Position numbers and translations under genes: made by a program. Source: a virus. From it: DNA of 56,309 nucleotides. Every line of letters begins with the position of its first letter. The stretch's first letter is position 1. The stretch spans positions 1 through 56,309 of IMG/VR virus record IMGVR_UViG_3300031251_000023; one strand, given 5' to 3'. The notes below the pieces were generated by a model. It saw only the letters and a program-made list of their open reading frames with translations. It was not told the origin of the DNA and made no database searches. This document shows positions 49,072 to 56,309 of the stretch, one piece after another.

Positions 49072-49509
49072 TTACGCGACGGGCGGGTTCACCGTGGGGC
49101 GGTTCTTCGCGTGTCCAAGTATCGCAACGCCGGCCATGAACCAATCGCCGGAATTATTCCCCGTGGGAGTCACGGTGACGCGGACATAGCGCTTGGCGCC
49201 GATGTAGCCAATCTTGCGCGTCAGATTATCGTCCGCGAAAGTGAACCCGGCGAGCGCGGTCGTCCCGATCAGATCGGTCGCCGCAGGGACTGCCGTGTCA
49301 GCGAGCGCGGAATCGTCGCCATGCTCCAACGTCACGGCGAACGTGGCGTCCGCGTCGGTATTCGTCCCATCGATCAGGACGAACGTGCAGCTTTCATAGC
49401 CGGCGGTATCGATGATGGCCGAAACGCGCGCGGTGCTGCTGTTGGTCTGCGCGGCGATCGGTGCGAAGAGATATTTCGTGTTGATGCTGTTCAAAAGATC
49501 ACGGCGCAT
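49072..49509 (-). CDS. Small capsid-associated protein (145 aa)
   Basis: MRRDLLNSINTKYLFAPIAA, then a beta domain (CTFVLIDGTNTDADATFAVT, YVRVTVTPTGNNSGDWF). This type regularly follows the major capsid gene in Hyphomicrobiales phages; decoration or stabilisation of the head is inferred. Confidence 0.6.
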   Translation of the reverse strand: MRRDLLNSINTKYLFAPIAAQTNSSTARVSAIIDTAGYESCTFVLIDGTNTDADATFAVTLEHGDDSALADTAVPAATDLIGTTALAGFTFADDNLTRKIGYIGAKRYVRVTVTPTGNNSGDWFMAGVAILGHAKNRPTVNPPVA

Positions 49510-49567
49510 TGGCCGGGCTCCTTCTGAAAGAGGGAAGAATAGAGGCGGCGCAAGCGCGCCGCGATTA

Positions 49568-50797
49568 TCACTGCGTCAGGTATTTGACGGGGTGCGTTCC
49601 GGCGTCGACAAGCTGGCCGTCCCAACGCTGGAAGGCAAGGAATCCGGTCTGGTTGTAGTCGGCATAGCGTTCGGTCAGGCGCAGCACCTGGACGCCAGCG
49701 ACGCGGCGGATGAAGTATTTCGAGAAGTCGCCGAAGGCAACGGGCTTCTTGCCGGAGCCGATAACATCCATGCTCTGATTTATGATGTAGGGATAGCCGC
49801 CGAGGCGATCCGGCTCCTTGAACTGCAGGCCGGACGTCCAGAGATATTCACCCTCGCCATCTTTCAGTTTCTTCAACGCCTTCAGCGTTGAATCCGCGAA
49901 CATGAACTTCGCATTCGTGCGATAGGCCGGGTCGACGCTATGCGGGAGGTCGAAAGCGAACTCATCGGCCGTGATCGCCGTGGCGCTCGCCGCCGTCACG
50001 CCGAGAGTAGCCGCCGTCACGACTCCGGTCGGCTTGCTGGCGCCGTCGCCGGTCGTGAAGTGATCGTTCACGATGCGGGCAAGGCGCGTCCCAAGCTTCT
50101 GCGCGAGATAGGAGTCGAGGTTGAACGCCGAATCCTGCAAGAGCTGGTTCGAAACAAGAACGAGCTTCGACGTATAGGTATAGGCGTTCAGGGTGACGGC
50201 GCCGAAAGCGATATCCTGATTGCCCGTCTGCGTGTTCTCGGTGAGAATCGCGCCCTTGTTCGTCGTGTCGTTGTCGGTCGGGATCGGCAGAGCGTTGCCG
50301 GTCGACGTGTCGAACACGAAGGCGTTTTCCAGCATCCCGCCGTATGCGAGCTGCGCGCTCTCGATCTGGCCGTAGAAGCCTTCCGGGACGGTATATCCGC
50401 CGGCCGTATCGGGAACGGTTCCGAGCGCCGCGCGGAAGCCGCCCTGTGGGTTCTGGATGCGCTGTTGGGCGATCGATCGCTGTTCATCGGTCATATTGGC
50501 GAGGCCGAAGCGCAGATAGGCGCCGAACGCCTCGTTCTCCAGCGCATTGCGTTCCGCTGCTTCGTCCTTCGAGATGCCTTCGCGCCCGGCGCGGCGTTCG
50601 ATGCGCGCGGAAAGATGCGCCTCTTCGCCTTCCAGCCGTTCAACGCGATCGATATCCGCCTTCATCTTATCGGCGGACGCCATCATCTCGTCGAACTTGG
50701 CGCTGATCTCATCGGAGATCGCGCCATCGGACGGGAGCAACGCGCGAGCGTCCTCGATCAGCTTCGCGCGCTGCTCGCGCAACACCTTGCTTTTCAT
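49568..50797 (-). CDS. Major capsid protein, HK97 fold
   Basis: 409 aa. Residues 1-105 are a coiled-coil delta/scaffold domain (REQRAKLIEDARALLPSDGA). The HK97 core follows: TAGGYTVPEGFYGQIESAQL, VLVSNQLLQDSAFNLDSYLA, FTTGDGASKPTGV, then FKEPDRLGGYPYIIN and VAFGDFSKYFIRRVAG. The delta domain is removed by the upstream ClpP-type protease. A 0.94-kb gene-free segment separates it from that protease. Confidence 0.95.
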   Translation of the reverse strand: MKSKVLREQRAKLIEDARALLPSDGAISDEISAKFDEMMASADKMKADIDRVERLEGEEAHLSARIERRAGREGISKDEAAERNALENEAFGAYLRFGLANMTDEQRSIAQQRIQNPQGGFRAALGTVPDTAGGYTVPEGFYGQIESAQLAYGGMLENAFVFDTSTGNALPIPTDNDTTNKGAILTENTQTGNQDIAFGAVTLNAYTYTSKLVLVSNQLLQDSAFNLDSYLAQKLGTRLARIVNDHFTTGDGASKPTGVVTAATLGVTAASATAITADEFAFDLPHSVDPAYRTNAKFMFADSTLKALKKLKDGEGEYLWTSGLQFKEPDRLGGYPYIINQSMDVIGSGKKPVAFGDFSKYFIRRVAGVQVLRLTERYADYNQTGFLAFQRWDGQLVDAGTHPVKYLTQ

Positions 50798-50811
50798 ATT
50801 CAGATTTCCTT

Positions 50812-51739
50812 TTCAAAACCGGCGTCTCACGATGAGCCGCGGGATGGATAACCGTCACGGAGCGCTAGCGACCTTGCCCAAGGGTCGGAAAGGGCGCGTT
50901 CGGCTTGCCCGATTGCTTCCGACTCGCGGGGGTCCGCTCCCCGTGTCCGCTATCGATCGGGGCGTGTTTGCCCTGTGCGCCGACGCAAGCAGTGGAGGTT
51001 AGCGGACCGGAAACATGGTGAGCGACGGGCTGTGCCCCTACGGTCTTGCCGTCCCTAAAAGGTGCTGGAGGCCTCGCGAGCCGGACCAGATCGCTCGGGG
51101 TATTTGAATTCGAGCGAGGCGGTCGCTACGCCGCCTGTCCGCAATGTCCGGTCCTAGGCCGCCGTGCCACCGCGCTTCATCGCGCAATGGACCCAGGCCG
51201 CGCCGTTGATTTCACCCGTTACAGATGCGGGGACCGTAGCCGCGTGTCTGCTTTCCACGCCGCCGCTCGAAACATGACTGCCCATCCGGGCGAATTATCG
51301 CGCTTTCAGCTTCCTGTTGGAACGCCTCGCGCGCCGGATTTTGCTTTTCGCCTTCCCCTCCGGAATCCGGGAAATAAAGGGGTGCTATCGCCGGCCATCG
51401 CTTCCGGCACGCTTCGTTGCCCATTCGGGCGAAACTTCGCTCGCGGCCCATTCGCCGCGAGCAGGCGTCATTCCGCGTGACGCGCGCCTACTCCGAACCC
51501 CGTCCGGGCCGCCTTGCGAGGCCGCGCCCGGATTTGCCCCCGGTTCGTTTCGCCCTGGGATTCAAAAAATGCCGACTTGTCCGATTGCCCCACATGCAAG
51601 CGCCTGCCAGCGCCGCCCCTCTTTCGATCGGACCGTGTTTGCGCTGCTGGCCGGCCAGAACAGCGGGACTCGAGGGGCTGGAAAGTTGAAAGATCACGCC
51701 GATCGCCGTCAGCCGGTTACGGCGGACCCGCTCGATTCA
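50812..51739 (-). ncRNA. Candidate large structured RNA between protease and capsid genes
   Basis: About 0.93 kb inside the head operon with no credible gene on either strand. The minus-strand transcript can form many strong hairpins: GCTCGCGGC/GCCGCGAGC (51439-51462), two tetraloop copies of GCCC-NNNN-GGGC (51280-51291 and 51419-51430), CCGGGC/GCCCGG (51504-51531), CCCC..CCGG/CCGG..GGGG (51355-51382) and GCGTCA/TGACGC (51465-51483). Segment 51000-51008 can pair with either 50931-50938 or 50945-50952. Two diverged repeats share CAAACACG-NN-CCGATCGA. A degraded insertion is the alternative. Confidence 0.45.
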
Positions 51740-52474
51740 TCATTCGCGCTCGGCTATCGCGAGCCGCGTTTTCATCGCGCGCACCTTGCTTTCGAGCGAT
51801 GCGTTGGCGCCAGAGTCCGGTTGTTCCGTCGTCTCCGAGCTGTTGGAGATTTCATCGACGAGACCGAATGCCTTTGCCTCGTCGGCCGTGAACCATGTGC
51901 CGTCGTTCTTGCCTTCGCCTTCCATCATGGCGAGGCATTCGGTGGGCGTCTTGCCGGTCTTCGCCGCATAGATACCGGAGAGCTGCGCATCGATCTTCTC
52001 GAGGATCGTCGCTGTCTCGAGCATATCCAATTTATTTCCGATAGATAGGCCCCATGCACAATGTGCCATCATGAGGGAATTTTCCGACATGACACAGCGA
52101 GCGCCGGCGAGCGCGATGAAAGAAGCGGCCGATGCGGCGATCCCCTCCACAACGCAGGTGACATCGCCCTGATGCTGTTTCAATGCGTTGTAGATCGCGA
52201 GTCCGTCGAAGACGTCTCCACCGGGGCTGTTGATGCGGACGCGGATGGATGAAGAGGAGATAGCGCCAAGCTCGGCGATGAATTTCTTGGCAGTGACGCC
52301 GAAATATCCGATCTCGTCATAGAGCATGATATCCGTTGACCCATCCTCGAGCGCTTTGATGGCGATCTTTGCCTTGGCGCGCGGCTGCGGGGTTCGATTG
52401 TTGAAGCGGTCGCTCCATTGGCGGCGAGCCGTTTCCTTGTCGAGACGGGCGAAAATGAGCGGCTTCGTCATCAT
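51740..52474 (-). CDS. Prohead protease, ClpP/S14-type
   Basis: 244 aa. Catalytic Ser in GIAASAASFIALAG, His in LMMAHCAWG, Asp near GLVDEIS; IRVRINSPGGDVFDGLAIYN is the ClpP-family oxyanion strand. It matures the capsid by removing the delta domain. Start ATG (52474) overlaps the portal stop. C-terminal tail of about 30 residues is charged and may aid assembly. Confidence 0.92.
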   Translation of the reverse strand: MMTKPLIFARLDKETARRQWSDRFNNRTPQPRAKAKIAIKALEDGSTDIMLYDEIGYFGVTAKKFIAELGAISSSSIRVRINSPGGDVFDGLAIYNALKQHQGDVTCVVEGIAASAASFIALAGARCVMSENSLMMAHCAWGLSIGNKLDMLETATILEKIDAQLSGIYAAKTGKTPTECLAMMEGEGKNDGTWFTADEAKAFGLVDEISNSSETTEQPDSGANASLESKVRAMKTRLAIAERE

Positions 52475-53784
52475 GGCGTCGGCCTCGGGTCGGTTGGCTG
52501 TTGCGGCTGGCGTTTCGGCGGCCCAGCGGGTTCTTTCCCGCCGCTGTCCGTGGACGCTTCGGCGAGCGCATCTAGAGACCGCATCGCGCCCTGCATATAG
52601 AGCTTATCTCCGGGCTCTCCGGCCGATGGAAGGTTCAACTTTTGCCGCGCTTCATTCGGCTTGAGGATCGCCGTTCCGGCCAGCTTCGAATAGAGTTCCG
52701 CCTTCGCCTTCGCGTCCATCACGATCAGGCCTTCGCGGTCGAACTCGGCGCGATATCTTGTTCCGAGAAAGAGCTTCCGGTTGAACTCGCCTTCGATGCG
52801 ACGAAGCAACGGATTGATCGTCGTGATCTGAAACCCGAGCATGATCTGTTCAATGCCCGCGCCCCAGGCGGTCATGTCGGCGTTCTCGTTCAGCAGCATC
52901 GCCGGAACGCCAAAGATGTTGCATAACTGCGCGGTGGAATAGCGACGGGTGGCGAGAGTTTCGGCGTCGACTGGCGAAATCTGCGTCTGGACCCAACTCG
53001 TTCCGGAATCGACCCATAATGTTTTACCGGCGTTTCCGACGCCGCTGTAATGGTTCTCGAACTGTTGCCGCATGCGGTTGAACGCCGCCGGCGAAATGCC
53101 TTCCTTCGCCGTGCCGATGCCGCTCGGCCTCACGCCATTCGAATGCAGTCGGGCCGTGAATTCCTCCATCGCGAGAGATGTTCCAATCGCCTGGCGTCCG
53201 ACGGCGGAAATGACGGAGAGCCCGCGCAGCCCATCAAATCCGAGACCTGGGATATGGATCATGTCCTCTTGATCGACGATCTCCGATCCATCGTCGAGGC
53301 GGACGCGATAGGCGAGGCGCCCATCCTCCGTCCTGAAAGGCTCAACCTGCCACGGCAACAGCGGCACGAAGCCGACAATTCGATGCGCGTTATCATATTC
53401 GATGATGCTGTAATGATTGCCCCATAGAAGACAATGCACCATCATGATCTCGTTCCAGACGAACGCGGTCATGAAATCATTCGGCGCGTCGCGGAGCAGT
53501 GGAAACGCGCGATGGGAAACCGCCAGCTTCCGGCCGGCGTCCTCTAAATGATAGACGTTCAGATCGAGCGAAGCGACGATTCCCGACAAAATGGAGACGC
53601 AACGGAACACATCCACGCTTCGCAGGGACGAACGCTCGTTGACATGCGGCCCCGCCATCGTTGGACCGCCGCCGATGATAATCGCGAGCGTTTCCTGATT
53701 GATCGGGACATTCGGATTTTCGAGCGACGCGCTGAATGTGGGCTCCCGGCGCTCCGGAGCCTCGCGTTTCGAGAAAGGCCACAT
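52471..53784 (-). CDS. Portal protein, HK97 family
   Basis: 437 aa forming the dodecameric DNA channel at the head vertex. Typical features: SVDVFRCVSILSGIVASLDL, GNHYSIIEYDNAHRIVGFVP, LNENADMTAWGAGIEQIMLG. C-terminal Pro/Gln-rich tail. Lies 7 nt after the large terminase gene and overlaps the protease start, the standard head-gene order. Confidence 0.95.
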   Translation of the reverse strand: MWPFSKREAPERREPTFSASLENPNVPINQETLAIIIGGGPTMAGPHVNERSSLRSVDVFRCVSILSGIVASLDLNVYHLEDAGRKLAVSHRAFPLLRDAPNDFMTAFVWNEIMMVHCLLWGNHYSIIEYDNAHRIVGFVPLLPWQVEPFRTEDGRLAYRVRLDDGSEIVDQEDMIHIPGLGFDGLRGLSVISAVGRQAIGTSLAMEEFTARLHSNGVRPSGIGTAKEGISPAAFNRMRQQFENHYSGVGNAGKTLWVDSGTSWVQTQISPVDAETLATRRYSTAQLCNIFGVPAMLLNENADMTAWGAGIEQIMLGFQITTINPLLRRIEGEFNRKLFLGTRYRAEFDREGLIVMDAKAKAELYSKLAGTAILKPNEARQKLNLPSAGEPGDKLYMQGAMRSLDALAEASTDSGGKEPAGPPKRQPQQPTDPRPTP

Positions 53785-53791
53785 CAGGGCG

Positions 53792-55627
53792 CTATTCCGC
53801 CGCTAGGTCGAAAATTGACGGTTTATATCGTTTTGGCTCCTGCGTTTCCGCGACGCTCTCTCCCCATGACGCCGCATCGTCGAAAATGGAGCCGCCAGTT
53901 TGTGCTTCCGGGTTGAAACTCATCAGATGCACCGCGTTGAAAAGAGCCATTAGCGGATCGACCTTGCCGAGACCCGCTTCGTCGCGGGCAGCGCGAATCG
54001 CCGTCGTGGTTTGGATGATCCGCAGATTGCCGACGCACCAATCGAGCAGCGGTTGCGCGCCATGGCGAAAACGCCGGTCGGCTAGCATGCGCTCGACCGT
54101 CTTGATCGCGCCCATCAGGCCGATACCCTGGCGCACCGCCTCCAGCAGGCTCGCATCCTGCGTTACGCCGATTTTGTCGAGCGCGTCGACGATCGCGCCG
54201 ATGCCCGCCGCGTCGACGCCGGTCTTGGCCAAGAGACCCATATCGCGCACCCGGACGATGAGGTCCACGAGATATTGGATGTCGGCCGGCAGTGCGCCAG
54301 GCGCATCGTCGGCCGGCAGCACGCCCTCGAGCAGCTTGACGAGGGCTGGATCCTCGTCAATCTCGTCCTCGTCAAGATGGCCGAAGCGGAACACGGTGAG
54401 GTCTCCAGCCTGTTTGAACTGGAGATAATTCTCGGCGTTGGCCTTGCGCCGCCATGCGCCCACCGTCGAAATCAACGCATGCGCCCAGCCAAGCCAGCGG
54501 CCCGTGTCGCGCTCCCGGCCGATCACCGCGACGCCTAACAGGTCGTCGAGGCCGCCGCCGTCGATGCCGACCGTAACGACCTCGCTGCGTCGAAGCAGCT
54601 CGTCGAGCGTGAGATCGCGCTCGACGCCACGCGCCCAGATTTGTGCGCCGGCCCAGCCGTCGAGCCGCTGCGATTGGCCGATCTGGACGTTGAGATGCTT
54701 GGCGAAGAAGCTGTTGAGCTGCGCCCGTCCGGCGCGCCCGGCCTCGGCATAGGCGGAGAGCAGATAGTTCTTCTCGACCGAGGCGCCAAGGTTTGGATTG
54801 GTGACGCCCCAATACTCCGGTTGCCGGAACTTTTCTCCCTTAAGCAAATCCGGCGGAAACTCATAGAGGACGCCGAGCTTTTCCGGGGCGATGGTCTTGC
54901 CGTCCCTGATATCGCGGAATTCGGCCAGCTTTTGCGCGAATACGCCCGTCGGCGGGCGATCCGACATGGTGGAGAGATAGATCACGAATCCCTCCGGCCG
55001 AGAAGCGAGACCGCCCGCCGCCTCGAGCAGGATATTATCGGCGGCGGCGCGCTGGCCGAAAACATGCAGCTCGTCGACCAGCAGCCCGATGGTTTTCTTG
55101 CCGGTGACGGTTTCCGAATCCGCCGCGATGACCTTGATAAAGGCTCCCGTGTTGCGGTGCTCGATCACGCGGCCGGCCGCGCTTTTCATGATGGTCGAGA
55201 GCACCGGATGCGCGCGCACCATGTCGCGCATCGGAATGAAGCTGTTGTCCGCGACTTCCTTGGTCGGCGCCAAAACGTAGAACTCTCCGGACTCGCGCCA
55301 ATTGCGCGCGAGCGCTGTCAGCATCGTGCCGGCGGCGAGCGTGCTCTTGGAATTTTTCTTGCTGATCAGCAGGAGGAAATGCTGGATCAGCCGGCGGCCG
55401 GACACCGGATCATAGGCGCCGAAGATCGCCGAGACGAAATCGATCACCCAAGGCCGCGACGCCTCGCCGAATGTTGGACGGCCAACCGCGTCGACGATCT
55501 GGAGCGACTTGAAGACATCGAGCGCCGCGGCGGCCTCGGCCGGGAAGAGCGGGTCGAAGGGAACGAGGCTACGGCCCTGGACGATGCGTTCTTGCCAGTC
55601 CAGGCAGGCGGTGGACCAGCTGATCAT
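53792..55627 (-). CDS. terL: Terminase large subunit
   Basis: 611 aa packaging motor of the Terminase_1 type. Walker A variant ISKKNSKST (88-96), Walker B GLLVDELHVFG (181-191), coupling region LSTMSDRPP, and C-terminal nuclease start VTVGIDGGGLDDLLGVAVIG with metal-binding acids. It translocates DNA into the prohead and cuts concatemers, presumably at cos with the HNH partner. Start overlaps the small subunit stop. Confidence 0.95.
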   Translation of the reverse strand: MISWSTACLDWQERIVQGRSLVPFDPLFPAEAAAALDVFKSLQIVDAVGRPTFGEASRPWVIDFVSAIFGAYDPVSGRRLIQHFLLLISKKNSKSTLAAGTMLTALARNWRESGEFYVLAPTKEVADNSFIPMRDMVRAHPVLSTIMKSAAGRVIEHRNTGAFIKVIAADSETVTGKKTIGLLVDELHVFGQRAAADNILLEAAGGLASRPEGFVIYLSTMSDRPPTGVFAQKLAEFRDIRDGKTIAPEKLGVLYEFPPDLLKGEKFRQPEYWGVTNPNLGASVEKNYLLSAYAEAGRAGRAQLNSFFAKHLNVQIGQSQRLDGWAGAQIWARGVERDLTLDELLRRSEVVTVGIDGGGLDDLLGVAVIGRERDTGRWLGWAHALISTVGAWRRKANAENYLQFKQAGDLTVFRFGHLDEDEIDEDPALVKLLEGVLPADDAPGALPADIQYLVDLIVRVRDMGLLAKTGVDAAGIGAIVDALDKIGVTQDASLLEAVRQGIGLMGAIKTVERMLADRRFRHGAQPLLDWCVGNLRIIQTTTAIRAARDEAGLGKVDPLMALFNAVHLMSFNPEAQTGGSIFDDAASWGESVAETQEPKRYKPSIFDLAAE

Positions 55628-56241
55628 TGCGACCTATGCGCGCCACCCGGCGGCGATGGCGTGGCGAATACGCCGCTGGCCGCGAGAGTCGCGGCGCGCG
55701 CCGCCTCCTCTTTCTTGCCGAGCGGCCGATCGCGCTGCTCCTCGGGCATGCGCGCCTTGCCGACCGTCCCCAGGCCTCTATCCAGCAGCGCCTTCGACGC
55801 CGACGCGATCGCCGTTTCGCTGGCGCCGTCAGCCGCGATCTTGCGCAGCGCCTCGATCGCAAGATTGGCGTAGCGGCGGGCCTCGTCGCGGATTTGCATT
55901 GACAGAGATTCCGATGGCGCGGCAGGAGCCATCATGAATGGCAGCATCGCCGCGTCGCCGCCGATTTCGACCGCCGGCTTGCCGTAGCCGCGATCGAGGA
56001 TTTCCTTCGCGGCGGCGATCTTGGCCGCCTCACTTACCCCATAGAACAGCAGCTTGACCAGCGATTCAATCGCTCCCCTGGCATGCTGTTGGGCGACGCC
56101 ATCGATCTCGACCGGCGGCTCGGATGCTAGCGCGGAGACTCGGTTAAGCGCCGAGATCGCCGACGGCTTGACATAACCCTTCGGCTTTCGGCCGGCGCCC
56201 GGGCGCTTGCCGCCGCGTTTCGATTTAGCGCCGTCGCTCAT
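55624..56241 (-). CDS. Probable terminase small subunit
   Basis: 205 aa. The N-terminus GGKRPGAGRKPKGYVKPSAI is a basic DNA-contacting segment frequent in small terminases and DUF5681-like proteins; the middle (IESLVKLLFYGVSEAAKIAA, KEILDRGYGKPAVEIGGD) is helical and oligomer-prone. A second similar AKALLDRGLG element follows, suggesting an internal duplication. ATGA-coupled to TerL. Recognition of cos is inferred from position. Confidence 0.75.
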   Translation of the reverse strand: MSDGAKSKRGGKRPGAGRKPKGYVKPSAISALNRVSALASEPPVEIDGVAQQHARGAIESLVKLLFYGVSEAAKIAAAKEILDRGYGKPAVEIGGDAAMLPFMMAPAAPSESLSMQIRDEARRYANLAIEALRKIAADGASETAIASASKALLDRGLGTVGKARMPEEQRDRPLGKKEEAARAATLAASGVFATPSPPGGAHRSQ

Positions 56242-56309
56242 GTTTGATTTCCGGTTTTCAAGGGACCAATCAAAACTCCACCGCCAAAAGATTTTTTATA
56301 CGCATGAGA
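56242..56309. other. Right end, upstream of the terminase genes
   Basis: 68-bp untranslated end carrying an AT-rich stretch (GATTTTTTATA) near the terminus. No gene. Probably part of the cos/packaging region together with 1-191. Confidence 0.4.

Noticed and set aside
51046-51480. Short frames on both strands inside the protease-capsid gap
   Set aside because: No ribosome sites, no coupling to neighbours, and composition unlike other genes here.
50850-51739. Group I intron or self-splicing element between protease and capsid genes
   Set aside because: Both flanking genes are complete, no intron-encoded endonuclease is present, and I could not identify the P3/P7 core.

Overview
The window looks like one complete temperate siphophage genome (56.3 kb, GC-rich, HK97/lambda-type) from an alphaproteobacterium, probably order Hyphomicrobiales. 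Host signs are a GcrA homologue, a DNA-binding domain resembling that of CtrA, and coding style. The ends fall between an HNH nuclease gene (left end) and the small terminase gene (right end, same strand), where HK97-like phages carry cos. The window is therefore best read as linear virion DNA, in reverse orientation relative to convention, or a circular contig cut there.

Layout. (1) 0.7-12.5 kb, minus strand: early-left operon from Cro-like 12477 leftwards. It holds a MazG-like enzyme, DUF6378-like protein, methyltransferase-like protein, Toprim primase, winged-helix and GcrA regulators, two ASCH proteins and a DUF5906 helicase-primase. It continues to a repeat-rich putative origin, a NusG-like protein and a terminator near 716-743. 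Most neighbours overlap by ATGA or GTGA. (2) 12.5-14.2 kb: immunity module. A CI-type S24 repressor gene and a convergent WYL-domain gene lie between two outward-facing promoters carrying nearly identical 36-bp operator regions in inverted orientation. (3) 14.2-21.8 kb, plus strand: early-right operon with a ParB-like protein, SSB, DUF5131 (broken by a nonsense codon), HNH, excisionase, integrase and GIY-YIG protein. An attP follows that carries the 5' half of a tRNA-Gly gene plus a promoter. (4) 21.9-56.2 kb, minus strand, plus HNH at 192-431: late operon. In transcription order: terminase, portal, ClpP-type protease, a 0.94-kb gene-free structured segment, capsid, connectors, tail tube, frameshifted tail chaperones, tape measure, baseplate, fibres, a second recombinase with its own promoter, then RlpA-like, endolysin and many tiny membrane proteins. 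It ends at a terminator at 21860-21895.

The points most worth a second look are the gene-free structured segment between protease and capsid (50812-51739), the tRNA 5'-half attP with phage-borne promoter, the mirrored operator pair around cI and the WYL gene, the GcrA/CtrA-like regulator pair, the nonsense-truncated DUF5131 gene, and the hairpin/iteron origin. Identities are from motif recognition by eye; no database search was possible.
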